This document shows positions 36,930 through 49,631 of a DNA stretch of 64,000 nucleotides, in pieces. Position 1 is the stretch's first letter; each line of letters opens with the position of its first letter. Source of the stretch: Caprimulgus europaeus (lineage: Eukaryota; Chordata; Aves; Caprimulgiformes; Caprimulgidae); contig OU015528.1 of assembly GCA_907165065.1 (NCBI GenBank), forward strand, positions 23,394,015 to 23,458,014. The letters are read 5' to 3'. Both the position numbers and the translations under genes were made by a program. A model generated the notes under the pieces. The model ran no database searches. It saw only the letters and a program-made list of their open reading frames with translations, and had not been told where the DNA came from.

Positions 36930-39900
36930 CAGACTAGTAGCAAGCATTTTGCTTATAAGAAGACCTTTTGATTAGTGTAGTCCCCACCACAGAAATGAAA
37001 GGGCTTTTAGCTGAAGTACAGTAGTGTTTATAAATTGTATTTTGCAGCATGCCCTAGCAGTATTTTTTTGGATGTTAAGCAGAAGTTAGTTATATCCAAT
37101 GGCAAACTGAGGATGACCAGGTAGTGGAGCAACAATGAATTGTGGAGAATTGGAGTTCAGTGCTGTATGAAAGCAGATATGTAGCCAGAAGGTGTTTGAT
37201 TCTTCAGTCCAAATGACACACCTAGGCACAGCACAAGAAAGAAACTCAAGATGTATATCTCAATCTAGGGAGAGTGCCCTGCAAGGTTCGAGAATCAGAA
37301 GGAAGTCAGTGTTTACATTTATGATAGAAAGGGCAGCCTTAGATGTGTCAACCAATCATGTTTCATATGGATAATGCTCTGAATTTGCATGTGTTACCAA
37401 AATGATTTAATTGTTTTTGACATTTAAGGCATTTAAGGGGAGGAGATGAAGAGATAGTTTCATTGTGCTCTTTCCAATCAACCTAAAATTCAGGAGATTT
37501 GAGTCACTGTTCTGAGGAAAGGAGAGAGAAGGCACATGTAATATCCATGGCAGTAATCCAGGTTCTGGATTAAATTTTATGATCCAGTCATGCTTTCTGA
37601 AGCAAGAATTACTTTCTTTTCATTAGCTGGAGCAGCAATGTTTTACTACTGCAGATGGGCCTTGTGTGTATTAATGCAAAGAAAAATGTGAAGTTGCTAG
37701 ATCTAGAGTGATAAAAGTTTGAAGTTGTGCACACTAAGGTGAAGACTGCTGCTGCCTCTCTAATACAAAATGTGTTTGGACTGATCTAGTCAGTTTATGT
37801 CCAATGTTGTCTGCTCTCTTCATTATCATTACTTTGACGCTTGCCTGTAGATTCCCCAGATAAAGAATGGCATGGGTGGCTGCAAGAAAATGAGGATTTC
37901 TGGAATGCTTATTGGAAAATCTCTCATGAATCTCTGTCAATTTATTGAGTACATGTATAGCTATAGTCTCTACAAATTTGAAAAGAGGGTTACAAAAAAG
38001 ACTAAAACAACTCCTGTCTCATGCGTGCAGCACAGGGCCAAATTCATACACTCATACATAGGCATCTACTGACATCTACTATTTGGGGTATCCAGGAAGC
38101 ATGCAAGAAGGGTGGATAAGACAGAAGATGTAAGAGACACTCATGTCCTTTTGGAATAGCTTCTAGGGGCCAGGTAAGAGAGCGTAAACTGTCTGAAGTG
38201 GCATTAGACAGCCATGTGTGGACAAATGAATGAAGCCAAAGGAATGGTATTTAGTTCTGATTAAGACACACAGATATAGGTATCTATATGTCTAGTAGAT
38301 GGCCAAATATATAAGTTCCCACTACAGGCAAAGGAGATCAAAAGAGCTATTAATTTGCCTGACCACAAGTATCTAGTGCCATGTGAGACACATATACATA
38401 TGAAGTGGGCAAATGAGACCCGAGGACAGTGTCAGCTGGGAAAAGGTAGGATATCCTAGAACATCTTAAATTAAACTAGACCCCCTGTGCTGAGGCAATG
38501 GTGGAGAGTGGGAGGAGAGAGGCTCTTTCATTGGAGCCTAGAAAGCAATAGCAAGTTTCTCCAGAGTTGACACCATAGTTGTCCACACTAATGTGGTTTG
38601 TGCTATTAGAAATGGCCTTCCTGGCCTCTCCCCACTACTCCAGAAACAATTAGACCTTCCACTGGCTCTGTGCTGTATTTGCTAGTCTCATATGAATGTC
38701 TCAGATACCCAAATATCACAAATTACACCTAGACCTTCATTCGCTTCAACTAAAGTCTAAACAACTAGTTCACATGAATACAAGTAAACTTCACCAGAAA
38801 GGATGAAAATGAGATCTCTTTTTTCATTAAAAATGAAATAAAAACACGTTCATTTTTTTTTTCTTGAAAAGGAAGTGAGCTGTTGCAAAAATCCTTCAGG
38901 AGAAAAAATGTTACAGTGAAATGAAAAAGTTCTTTTGACTTTTGTTTGCTATGAAGATGTTTATAGCTCAGAAGCAATTAAGTGTTTGCATGCTGGTTCT
39001 GTGGAAATCTAGAATTAGTGGAGAGCTGTTTGCCATCACATTTGTTTATCTGAATATTTTCACTCAGGAATGCCTCATTATGTCTTATTATTTTCATGTT
39101 TCAGCCCTAAACTATCAGTATGAGGATCAATTATAACACTATATTTTCCTGTTAAAAAATAAGTTCATGGATCAGTGACAGAGTGATGAAACAGCAAAAA
39201 TATTTTTTTCCATAAAAATAACCTTTTCTGAAGCAGTTTTGCTGATAACTTCATTAAATTATGGAAGATCTCACCGTCCCCATAAATGTGCATATATGTC
39301 TCCTGTGCCTGTGCTCTCTGAGAATATCTGCATTTACCAGAACCGAGCTATGACAAAGGGCACTCTTTCTCCCTCATTAATCTAGACTTATTTTCAGACA
39401 AAGACAGGTGTAGTCAGGTGGCTTGGTTTTTAAGTTACTACCATGAAACACTGAAATGTTCTGAGAGTTGGGTCCTATTAAACATTTCATTTTATGCAGC
39501 CCAAACTGGCTAAGTTAAATCTTACGTTAAAGCTAAATGTAGCTTTATGTTAATGATATTTGTTGCAACTGGAGGTAAAAAATGTCTGTTCTAGACAACT
39601 AGAAATGCAGATATGTTTCCTTTTGTTTCCATTTGTCTGGTGCACATGTAGGTTTTTTTCACAAATATGAATACTACCAAGTTCACACCAAACTTCAGAC
39701 TCAGGCAATCGACTCCTCCATGCTTCTCCCTCAGCAAGAAGGATTCCTATGTAGTATAACCGTGCAACTTTCTTCTGCTTTTTGACTCTCTACACTGCCT
39801 ACAGCAGGTCAGTGGGTTGCAGTGACCACACCACACTTGATGCCAAGCAGGAGCAAGACTGCAGTAGGGCCCTGCAGCCAGGGGTTGTTTCCTGATGGGG

Positions 39901-42900
39901 TCCTCAGAGGAGATCCACAGCCTGGCACAATTCCTGACTGCAGATCTGCAGTGCCCCATAGGCTGATTTACCAGAGGAGAGACAGGTCACACTGCTGGCC
40001 TACGGAGAAGGGTAGGAAAAGAAGATGGTTGAGGTCTGTGAACAAGAGTGCTAAAAGTTGCTCTTTCTCCCCAGAATAAAAGCCTGGATAGATGAGTCTA
40101 TCAGTAGGATTTAAAAATCAGCTCTGACAAGAGATGGCAATACCACATTTGTTTCTTCTGGTAGATTTTGCAATTCAGATTTAAGCTTGTGACACTCTAG
40201 TGTATGAGAAAGCCATCAGAGGCATTTTAAGCATAGTTATTTTTCTCTTTCCTAGGCTGTGTTAAGGTAACCTGGGTTTGTGACTTGAAGAATTAAAGTA
40301 GAACATTTTGTAGAATTCTGAAGTACTTCTTAAATACTTTCTGTAAGACACAGCTTATGCTGCATATGTGGTGGTGGGGTAATGTTTCTTAGTATTCACT
40401 TGATACAACCTAATTTATTCATTGCTTCATCGCCCCTGAGAAATATGCACCCCTCCAAGTGAGATGACTAAACCATATACCTTACCATCACGCAATCTCT
40501 CCACCAGATTCCACAAACAGTAAATGCATGGGAAATATGTTTCTTCCTCCAAGATTAATCCATGCAGTCAGGGACTCTAGGAGATATGACAAGGCTGATG
40601 TATTGTACAGCAATTCATTTCAGTGAAATATTTCTGCATAACTGTTGATAGAGAACAAAGTTGGAATTAGCTGAAATGGTTGTATATGTTACGCACTAGC
40701 ATCTCAACAGCAGGAACCTCTTAGCAGTACAGCAGCTTGTTCCTAAAGGGTTCTTTTCTTAAGCCAAGATGCATAAAAGTTGGCAGCTTGGCTCCAAATG
40801 AAGTGGTGCTAGACAAGATGCAGAACCACAGGGTTTGGACAGATGTACCACTGACAGATGGTGCTGAGATTAGTCATTATCAATCAGCTTCAACTTGCAT
40901 TTATTCCTCTGGTTCAATGCCAGCCAACGATGAACCCTGACTGATAATGCCTTATTACTGGCTAATATTTATTGAGAGTTGGTGACTCCCTAGAGGACAA
41001 AGTGGAGGCATAGACCCTCCTCACAAAAAAGCACAGACTTTAAATACTGAGTTTGCTCGTTATCACTAGGACTATTGCAACTCCAGCATGAGTTCTGCTG
41101 GTGCCACTCTCTGCAGAGTGATTAAGGGTTGAATACAAGCAGAAAGACCAGCTGCCACCTTTCTCAGAGACAGTTCCACCCAGTCAAGGCTGAAGTGTGC
41201 TTTTTGCGATAGCGTAAGGGGAGCATGAGTAGGCAGTAATATCTAGAAATCCCAGACTGGCATCCTATAAGTAATACATCCATTTTCAAAATGTTAAACA
41301 AATTGCCTTTTATCTTAAATCTGTATTGTGTTTAAGTGGTAAGGTGACCCTGCCAAGGTCAATCTATCACAAAATCCTGAACAAGGAACTGAGGCCTTAA
41401 CTATGGCTGAAATTTGAAAAAAAAGCCTCTGTTTTCTTGTCTCAGGGAAAAAAAGGAATACATATATAATTACACATATACATATACATACACATGTGTA
41501 TGTAAGCATGTGGTATAGAGAAATAAATTTACAAGAAGGTAGACAGGACTGTACATCTCTCCTTGCCTTCTACCCTGTTTACACAATCTCATGGTGTGGC
41601 AGTGACAGAGCAGGACCAACTGCACTTCACCCTCTATGAGCATCCATAAAATGGTAATATAATACTAAACTCAACCCTCCACCCCAAAACCACAAGACTG
41701 TAATATAATAATAAACATTATTATACTAGATTCGGCCTTGATTTACTCAGACACAAGCCCACTGAAGCCCGCACCAAGAATGAACTCCCTCCCTTGACAT
41801 TATGGAGACTGAAAAGTTGATGCCAACTCACAGACTGACTAGTATCTACAAATTATATTAAATTCCTCTAGAGAAAAAAAAAAAAAAAAAAGAAACTATG
41901 TTGTAAGCAGTAGACAACATATTGCATGTTCACTGCTGAGGTGTCATGGAAATGTTTTCTAAAACCATCATTGCTGATACTGACTGGAAGAAAAATAAAG
42001 CTATAATAGATAACTGGTTTAACAAAACTGTCTTAGCATGTCTTTTATTTTTAAGATTAAAAGAAAATTACTGCAGAATGCAATATACCCAAGTCAGCAC
42101 AGTAGTAAGAGAAGTCATTTTATCTACAGGATTAAGTCTTGCAATAGAATAATCCATGATGGAAATTACAGGAATAGAGCAAAGGAGAGAATTCAAAAGG
42201 TTGTGTTGTTTTGGTTTGTTTTTTTCCTCACAAGAGCTATAATAATATTATCTAATCCTATGTTTGTATAAGCAGAGTTCTCTCCCAAAGCATTTCCCAG
42301 GACCATTTATTTTTATATTCAACAAATTTCAGGAAGAGAGGAAGGTTGATGTTTTATGCTTAATATGGTCCCTGAAGAACAGAATACAGCCATGAAGATA
42401 TTCTATGTATCTTATATCATAGCTGCCAGAAATGCATTTTTTCTTTCTTGAACAAAGACTCTCCAGCAATCTATGAATGCAGTTAAATGTTCAGGCATTT
42501 CAGTGCAGCAGAGTTTTTACCTGTGCAACTCAGAATATAGGGAATTTACAAACCTCAGGTTTTCCACATAAACGTACCTTCAAAGCAATGTTTGAGAACT
42601 GATTTCTCCCCTGCAGAGAGCTAGGATTTCATCACCAACAGACCCCCAAACTGGTTTAGTGTTCAGGGAGAGCAGGGTGTCTGACTGCCTCTCCCAGGAC
42701 AGAATCGCCTCTCGGTGAGGGGAGGGATGGTGGGTGGCTGCACCGCGCTGGGGGGCGAAGCCCAGACAGAAAGTCCAGCTCACAGGAGAGACCACCACTG
42801 AGCTGCACCTCCCATTAGGCAACATTCAAGAACCAAGTAATTTCTGACTCAGGACATTTCTCTGCAAGGTAAGAAGCACAGATGGATTCATGATCCCTGT

Positions 42901-45900
42901 AGATAATTTATGACATTTCCATAGGTACTTTTCAGGGCTAATGTAATCTAAATAAAAAAAAAAATCTTTAAAAATAAGGACTTTGACCTACTCAGAGCTG
43001 ATTCTTCAATGGAATATGGCAAATATGAGCAGTTAATTCCTCAGAAAACCACATCTAATTTCTCATTGGGAAATGCAGAGAAGGAAGATAATTTATCCTG
43101 TAATGCTATTTTTAAAAAAATCATAGACAGGCTTTCAAATAAATATTACCTACAACCAGATAGAAAAGAAAAAGATTTGAAACACTGTAATTCACTGGGG
43201 TTCATGAGAAAATATTCTGAAACAGCTTATCTGTTATCAACTATTTTTTGTGCAAAAAGATTAAATTGGATAACGTTGCATTGAAACACAAGCTCAGCTG
43301 ACAACTCACATTTTTTGGGGGGGAAAAGATATTTACCAAAACAGTTTTCCTGGTCTTTTTAACAATCCTACAAAAGCTAACACAATTTGGGGGAAAAAAA
43401 AAAAAAAAAAAAAAAAAAGGAATTCGTTCCAGACAAACATACCTGAAAAAAGATTCGTACCTTAAATAATAGAGGTCTGAACTTGCAGCACTGACAGAGA
43501 TAAATAAGTTGCCTAATAGGTTGTTTACTGTGCTATTGGACCTGGAGCATGATAAAGTAAGCAGAAAAGGGACTGCATAAGCTTTATCTCCATAACAACC
43601 AAGAAAAGAACAATTAGAAGAGAGCACGGAAAAGCCAACTTCACAAAACAGGCTTTAACCTTAGAGCAGTGGGAGCAGAACAGCACAGTCCTGCTGATGT
43701 CTAAATAAGAAATGACACAGTCTTGGCTCAAAACTATTGCATCTCACACCAGGTTGGATGCTCCAGTTGCAATAATAGAAATGTAAAGCTACTTAATACA
43801 ACAGTGGTATGGAACAATAAATTATTTTAAAGGAATTGAATTAAGATCAGTATGTTACGAAGGAAGAAGAGATAGTGTTGCAATAAAACGACTTGCAGAA
43901 TATACTTGTTTATCAAGAAATCATTCACATAATACTTTCAGTTAGCATGTTTCAGTGTATTAAGCCATTTCAAAATCAGCTAGTTTTTCTTTTTTGCCAC
44001 AAGTTTGATAATTCAAAAAGCTCTTCATTTTAGTTTGACCTAGCTGGGTGAGTTAAAGAACTCTTTTACAAGAAAGACATCATTCAAAAGCAGTCTTCAG
44101 AGAAACCTCCTAGCTGAATGGAAAAGGGGACAGATGTTTGAAATGAAGGAGTCATTGGGAAGGGAGACTCACTTGCAACCTGAGCCTGTTCCTACTCAAA
44201 ATGTTGGCAAAACTCCTGTTAGCTTTAATGAACATAGGATCAAGACCTTGGGTTTTCTTTTTAGATTACAAATTAAGTTTCTTGATGTTAAACTACTTTT
44301 AGGGGAAAACTACAGCTTTAATGTACAGGCCCTTAATAAGGCAATGTCTAGAACAGCCTTACTGTGGCCAAAATTCCTGGGGGAATTTTTCTTCCCCCCA
44401 GGCACAATATTTTGTCAGGGGAAATACGGCAGACATGCTACAGGTATACTTAGCCATGCAGAATGGTCACAGCTACCCAGGCTGCAATTAGCAATCATGA
44501 TGAGCTCTTCCTTTCTCTCACAACTCATGAACACTTTGCATGACCTCTTTTACACAGTGTAATCCAAATGGGTGAGAGGCAAAATGAGAATTATGCTTCC
44601 TTGAAGAACTTAACTTGAACTGCTTTTAAACTAAAAAAAAATTAAAAAAAAAAAAATTCTGAAAATGGCTATTTGGATTGGGTATTTTTCCTGAACTGTT
44701 TAATGCTTGTGAAGGGGGGAAAGATAAGAGGATTTTTTCCTGGGAAATAAGGGTCCTAGTAAACAAGAAGTCATGCAACAATTTTTCTTGCAAACATAAA
44801 CCAGTTTGGAGAGAAAAAGGCTATTTTCACTAGTAAAGTTCTTAAAAAAAAAAAAAATTCAGTGGCTCTAGAGAGCAACCCTGACCCATGCAGCTGGTCC
44901 CCTGTCCCTGCCCTTCCTACCTGGAATGCTCCAGCCTGTGGTAGGGAGCAGTCCTTGTGCCTATGTCAGCAATGCCACAGCAAAGGAAAGCCAAGATATT
45001 TGCCTCAATTTCTTTACTCATGTGTGGTGCTCTTCAGCACAACAGAAAAATCTTGCCTGTACTAAGCACATTTGCCCCAGTAATGAGCCACTTTTAGCCT
45101 ACCTGCTCAAAGAACTTTCACTAAGACTTCCAAACCAAATAGCAATTAAAATTTTTCTAGGCAGAAGTGCTAAGGGTATGTGCACAAAGCAAATAAACTG
45201 AATATGGATACAACTACAACTGCTACAATTAGCAAATATGTATGTAAGATTTATTCAAGCACTAGTCATTCAAGACATTATTTATTCTTCTTTTCCTTGC
45301 TGCCATATGTCTCAATCAAGTCATAATTCCATTACTACCTGTGCCAAAATATTTGAATTGCAAAATTCTTTCTACAAAACAACATATAAGAATATATAAG
45401 AAATACATTTGCAAAAAACCTGCCAAGGTTGATGTTTCATATTTACTATTTCAGTATTACTTTTACACTGGAATATGTAACTTCAATGGTAAGAAAGAAG
45501 TAAACTATTTTTAGTAATTTTGCTCCTTTTTTTGGTAATTTTAATGCTCTGCTCTACTGAGTACTTGAAGACAGTGATACTAATCAGAGGAAAATGAGAA
45601 ACTAATGTTTAGCAGATGCAGATGTAAAGTTGCTTAGGTATGATTCTGCAAGACTAGCTATCATGACTGAAATATGGAAGAAGGGCTCCCTAGGTAAAAT
45701 CTTCCACCACCAATTCTAGCAGGTTTCAAATGATATATTCACAAATCAGTCATCAGTCATTTGCATAAAGTGACTCTGAGGTACTCTTACTGAATAGCTG
45801 AGTGGGAAAATATCACACTAGCACTAACAGAGTTTGTTATTCAGATCATCTCACTATTTTTCCATTTAGTAGTAGGTTGAGAAATATTGAAGTTTTACAC

Positions 45901-48839
45901 CAAACCTTAAAAGCATGTATAGTATCTTATTATAAGGTGTTACTCCCATTAATATAGTTCTTTTGGAAGATGGGAACCCCTTCCTGGAATGATATATACA
46001 CATTCATCCTGCATACTGTATATAAGCAATGCTCACGAAAGCAATTGTTTCTTTACAGACTAGTGTGTAAATCCTACTTATAAAGCTTATGGAAGACTAA
46101 TGGTGAAGAAATAATTTAAGATATTATCAATATCTGGTAGATGACCTCATTTGCTTTCAGAAGAGAATTATCTTTTCTTAGAAGAGAAGATAAATGTCAT
46201 AAATGAGCATCATATGCCTAGATAGATACACATACAAAGTATGGTAATGTTTTATTCATCTGTGACATAATGGAAGGTTAAATTTGCTGATAGATTTTTA
46301 GCAACATACTAGTTATGTCAATGTTCTTGTGACTATTCTGATGACACCAAGGGAAAACCTCCTATTAGCACCTCTCTCTAATCAAAGTCAAACCACAAGG
46401 GGGAAAAACATAAAGCAAAGGTATAGGTTAATAAATTCAGGGAAGTTCTAAGACTTATGATTATGTTTGGGTTTTGGGTGGGTTTTTTTGCTAAATGATT
46501 ACATTTTAACTGCCAGTTATGACGTTAAGGCAGTCTTGCAGCTGTTCATGTTAGGTAGCTAGATACAGTCATGATGAGAGCATTCTGATACAGCCACCAA
46601 CATCAAACACTAATTTATATATGTGCTATTAATAGGTAATCTGCCTGCTAACAACTTAATGATGCATTAATCAAATATATTAGTCAAGCCTGATGTCATG
46701 ACTTTGCCTCTAGTGCCTGCAGATTTTTATCTTTGTTAGTCTCTGAGGTCAAGATGTTTGATAAGTAGAGCCAGAACAGAAGTGAGTCTCTTCTTTCTTC
46801 CTTAAGCTTTATTGCAAATCACTGGCATTTCTATATACAATTCTTGTGGTTCAAGACCAATTATGTCCAAAGGATTGCTTCTTCATGCCATAAGTCAGAA
46901 CTAGTCTGTTCTAGATTGTTCAGGTGCCAGTACATTCAAGTCTCCTCAGATTCATGTTACCCGCTTGCAGATAGGGTGCCAAAGATTTGACACCTTCAAG
47001 CAGTTGCAGAATGGCACTGCTAACATTAGTTTTACTGGTTTTCTATAACTATACAGATATTGCAAAATATTTCTCTATCTTCTTTACCTCAAAGTCTGGG
47101 TGCAAGCACACAGAAGATGTTTCATAAGTTAGCCTTCAAGTTACAACAGTATGATGGTTTATAGACCAAATATATTGCATGTGTGCATATATACAAACTT
47201 ACTAATGAGACCAACAAGTCAAAAGTGTAACCTTTATAAACTTGCCAAGACACTACAGAAGCTTTCCTTTTTTGGATGAAATTTTTAAATGGCAGGGTAA
47301 TATGAGACATTATATCAAAAGCTTATTTAAAGATAAATTTCAACAGAAGTCAGACCAAAAATAAGGTCACCCAGATAAGGTACATCTGCATAACAGCAGA
47401 TTATTCTTTACATGGGAGAAAGCACTTGCTCCTTAATAATTAAGCACTAGACTGAGATTTTCTTCCTGATGTATGTAGCTGTCTATGACAGAAGCCAGGC
47501 AGGAAAGAAAGCAATTCAGACTTTTCAAAATTTCTTTTACATTTGTACAGACACCCAGACAGAAGAAATATAACCTGTCCTTACCCCACCTCACCTGTCT
47601 TTGCTTTGGTTATATATTGTGGCCTTTAGCAGAAGGGTGTGTCACAGTGGGTCCATCCAGCAGCAATAAGCTCTCTCATGACCTAGAGCACGGGGAGTGA
47701 GGTCAGTGATATAGCCTTCTACTTTTCACTTTACTTTTCTGAGGTAAGCCAGAAAGCTTTTAGAGAAGTCATAGCCTACCAGAAATACCTCAACTTCACT
47801 AGCTCAGTCACTATCACTTTTTAGCACTGCACCCGAAGTTAGAGAATCAAATCTTCAAGTTAAATTTAAATTAATGGGAAAATTTGTAGTGCTGATACCC
47901 TTTTCCTTGGTTAAGATTTGAGTGTGTACAAACCAAGATGACAGGTGCCTTTCATAGCCATAGTTTGGCCAATTTACATATGTAAATCAAATATGATTAA
48001 GAACTCAGAGCAGGAAGGTTTTGCAAAGCTAGAGCAGCTCAGTTCACATCCTGAAGAGCTCTGTGAAGGCACATACCTGTTCTCAGGTAATCAGGTTTTT
48101 AACAACTTGGTAACTAGCCTGCAGACAACAGGAATTCCACAGTGTCTGCAGATAGCCCATTATTGCCTGCAAACTTCCTGCCTCATCCATATCTCTTTAT
48201 ATAAAAAAAGTTTAAGACCCTTTTGAAGGTAAGCAACACAAACAGGCTCAAAAAGGTTAAATACCAGAGGAAGTTTTTTCCAAGGCACAAACAAAAGTTA
48301 AATACTTATCTTTATATCTGTTAGCCTTTAATGAATCTTGCCATGAACCAGAGCAATGACATTTACAGCAGCGTAACCATGACATGGTGCTAGCTCATGG
48401 CAGCCTGATCTTTGGTGGTGAAATTCAAGTAACACGATAGGGACAGACAGATGGAGAAATGGCAGCTCTTTTCTCAGCATCTCAGCTCTGGAAAGTCATT
48501 CCTGTCTGTACATACTTCTGGGGTGGCTGCATGAAAATAACACTGTCAGGATACTACTGGCATGCTGTAATCATGCCACGGTGTAACATTGGATCTGCCA
48601 AAAATATCACAGACTGATCTTGTCTCCTGACAGTCAGGGGAGTGAATTCCATAGCATTTCTAGTGCTGAGCTGCATATTCAGTCAATTTGCAGTTCAATA
48701 CAAGAACAACGCAAAGTGGTACAGTGATGAGCAGCAGCAAATAACACCCTGTTCCCCTTTAGTCTAGGTGGTGAGGTACTTTGCTTTTCCCAGGCAGCCA
48801 ACACTGCCTGCTCCGCTGCTTTAGCCTGCCCATTCATGC
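36930..48839. other. Long stretch with no identified gene
   Basis: No exon or named repeat recognised. Homopolymers: 18 A at 41874-41891, 25 A at 43394-43418, and 12-13 A runs near 44644 and 44845. Alternating purine-pyrimidine sequence (catata/tacaca words) lies at 41459-41505. A small GC-richer, CpG-containing islet is at about 42640-42790. The longest frame is 142 codons at 44134-44562, with no family resemblance. Confidence 0.5.
43394..43418. repeat. Poly(A) run of 25
   Basis: Twenty-five uninterrupted A, preceded by GGGGG. It could be a homopolymer microsatellite or an old retroposed tail. No retrocopy is recognisable upstream. Confidence 0.9.
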
Positions 48840-48880
48840 TTTTTTTTTTTTCTTATCTCTTTTTTTTTTTTTTTTTTTTT
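48840..48880. repeat. Interrupted poly(T) tract
   Basis: Two T runs (12 and 21) are separated by CTTATCTC. No poly(A)-tailed element is recognisable on the minus strand beside it. Confidence 0.9.
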
Positions 48881-48957
48881 CTGAAAGAACCACATTAGGT
48901 CTTCCTCTCCCTCTGAGAATACAACCATTCTGATTATCCCATTATTCTGGATTGAAA

Positions 48958-49029
48958 GCCAAATATAAATACTAACATAATATATAACATATGTTATATA
49001 ACATAAGTTATAACATATAACAAAACATA
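48958..49029. repeat. AT-rich tract with a 20-bp perfect palindrome
   Basis: The tract is nearly all A and T, built from variants of TATAACAT and ATGTTATA. Positions 48981-49000 form a perfect dyad (TATATAACAT followed by its reverse complement ATGTTATATA). More partial copies (aacataagttataacatataac) follow to about 49031, where CR1 sequence starts. It could be a cruciform-prone or easily melted site. Confidence 0.85.
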
Positions 49030-49631
49030 TAACAGCATCTGGGCTTGTATAAGAAACAGTGTGTCCAGCAGGACCAGGGAAGTCATCCTTACCCTGTACT
49101 CAGCACTGGTGAGGCCGTGCCTTCAATACTGTGTCCAGCTTTGGGCCTCTCATTACAAGAAGGACACTGAGTTGCTGGAGCTTGTCCAGAGAACTGCAAC
49201 AAAGCTGGTGAAGGGGCTGGAGAACAGGCCTTATGAGGAGCGGCTGAGGGAGCTGGTGTTGTTTAGTCTGGAGAAGAGGAGGCTGAGGGGAGACCTTTTC
49301 GCTGTCTACAACTACCTGAAAGGAGGGTGTAGCGAGGCAGGTGTGTGTCTTTTCTCCCAAGTAACTAGTGATAGAACAAGAGGAAATGGCCTCAAATTGC
49401 ACCAAGGGAGGTACAGGTTGGATGTCAGGAAAAATTTATTCACTGAAAGGATTATCAGGCACTGGAACAGGCTGCCTAGGGAGACGGTTGAGTCACTGAC
49501 CATGAAGGTATTTAAAAGACAAGGAGATGAGGTGCTCGGAGATATGATTTAGTAGTGGATAGGTACGGTTGGACTTGATGATCTCAAAGGTCTTTTCCAC
49601 CAAGCAATTCTATGATTCTGTGATTCTATGA
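49030..49631 (+). mobile_element. CR1 LINE 3' fragment with 163-codon open frame
   Basis: This is the best-preserved CR1 here. Homology starts near 49030 with codons matching the NGILACIRNSVASR region. An uninterrupted frame at 49061-49552 then runs through [63 protein letters not shown] and [12 protein letters not shown] to a natural stop after GDMI. This is the C-terminal part of CR1 ORF2, past the catalytic core, so it has no activity alone. The ATG is only an internal methionine. The short 3' UTR reads ggttggacttgatgatctcaaaggtc and ends in three tandem octamers, ATTCTATG, ATTCTGTG and ATTCTATG (49607-49630). The GGCSE and SDRTRGNG signature makes it a different subfamily from the copies at 1-788 and 12006-12655. 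The long 101-codon antisense frame is a shadow. Confidence 0.97.

Noticed and set aside
44134-44562. 142-codon frame, among the longest outside CR1
   Set aside because: No motif, no family resemblance, no splice or promoter context. A frame of this length is expected by chance in 64 kb searched on six frames.
45866-45888. tagtagtaggttgag, partly like a let-7 microRNA
   Set aside because: The seed tgaggtag is absent and no complementary arm forming a precursor hairpin was seen nearby.
49100-49405. 101-codon frame antisense to the 49-kb CR1
   Set aside because: Shadow of the CR1 ORF2 fragment on the plus strand.
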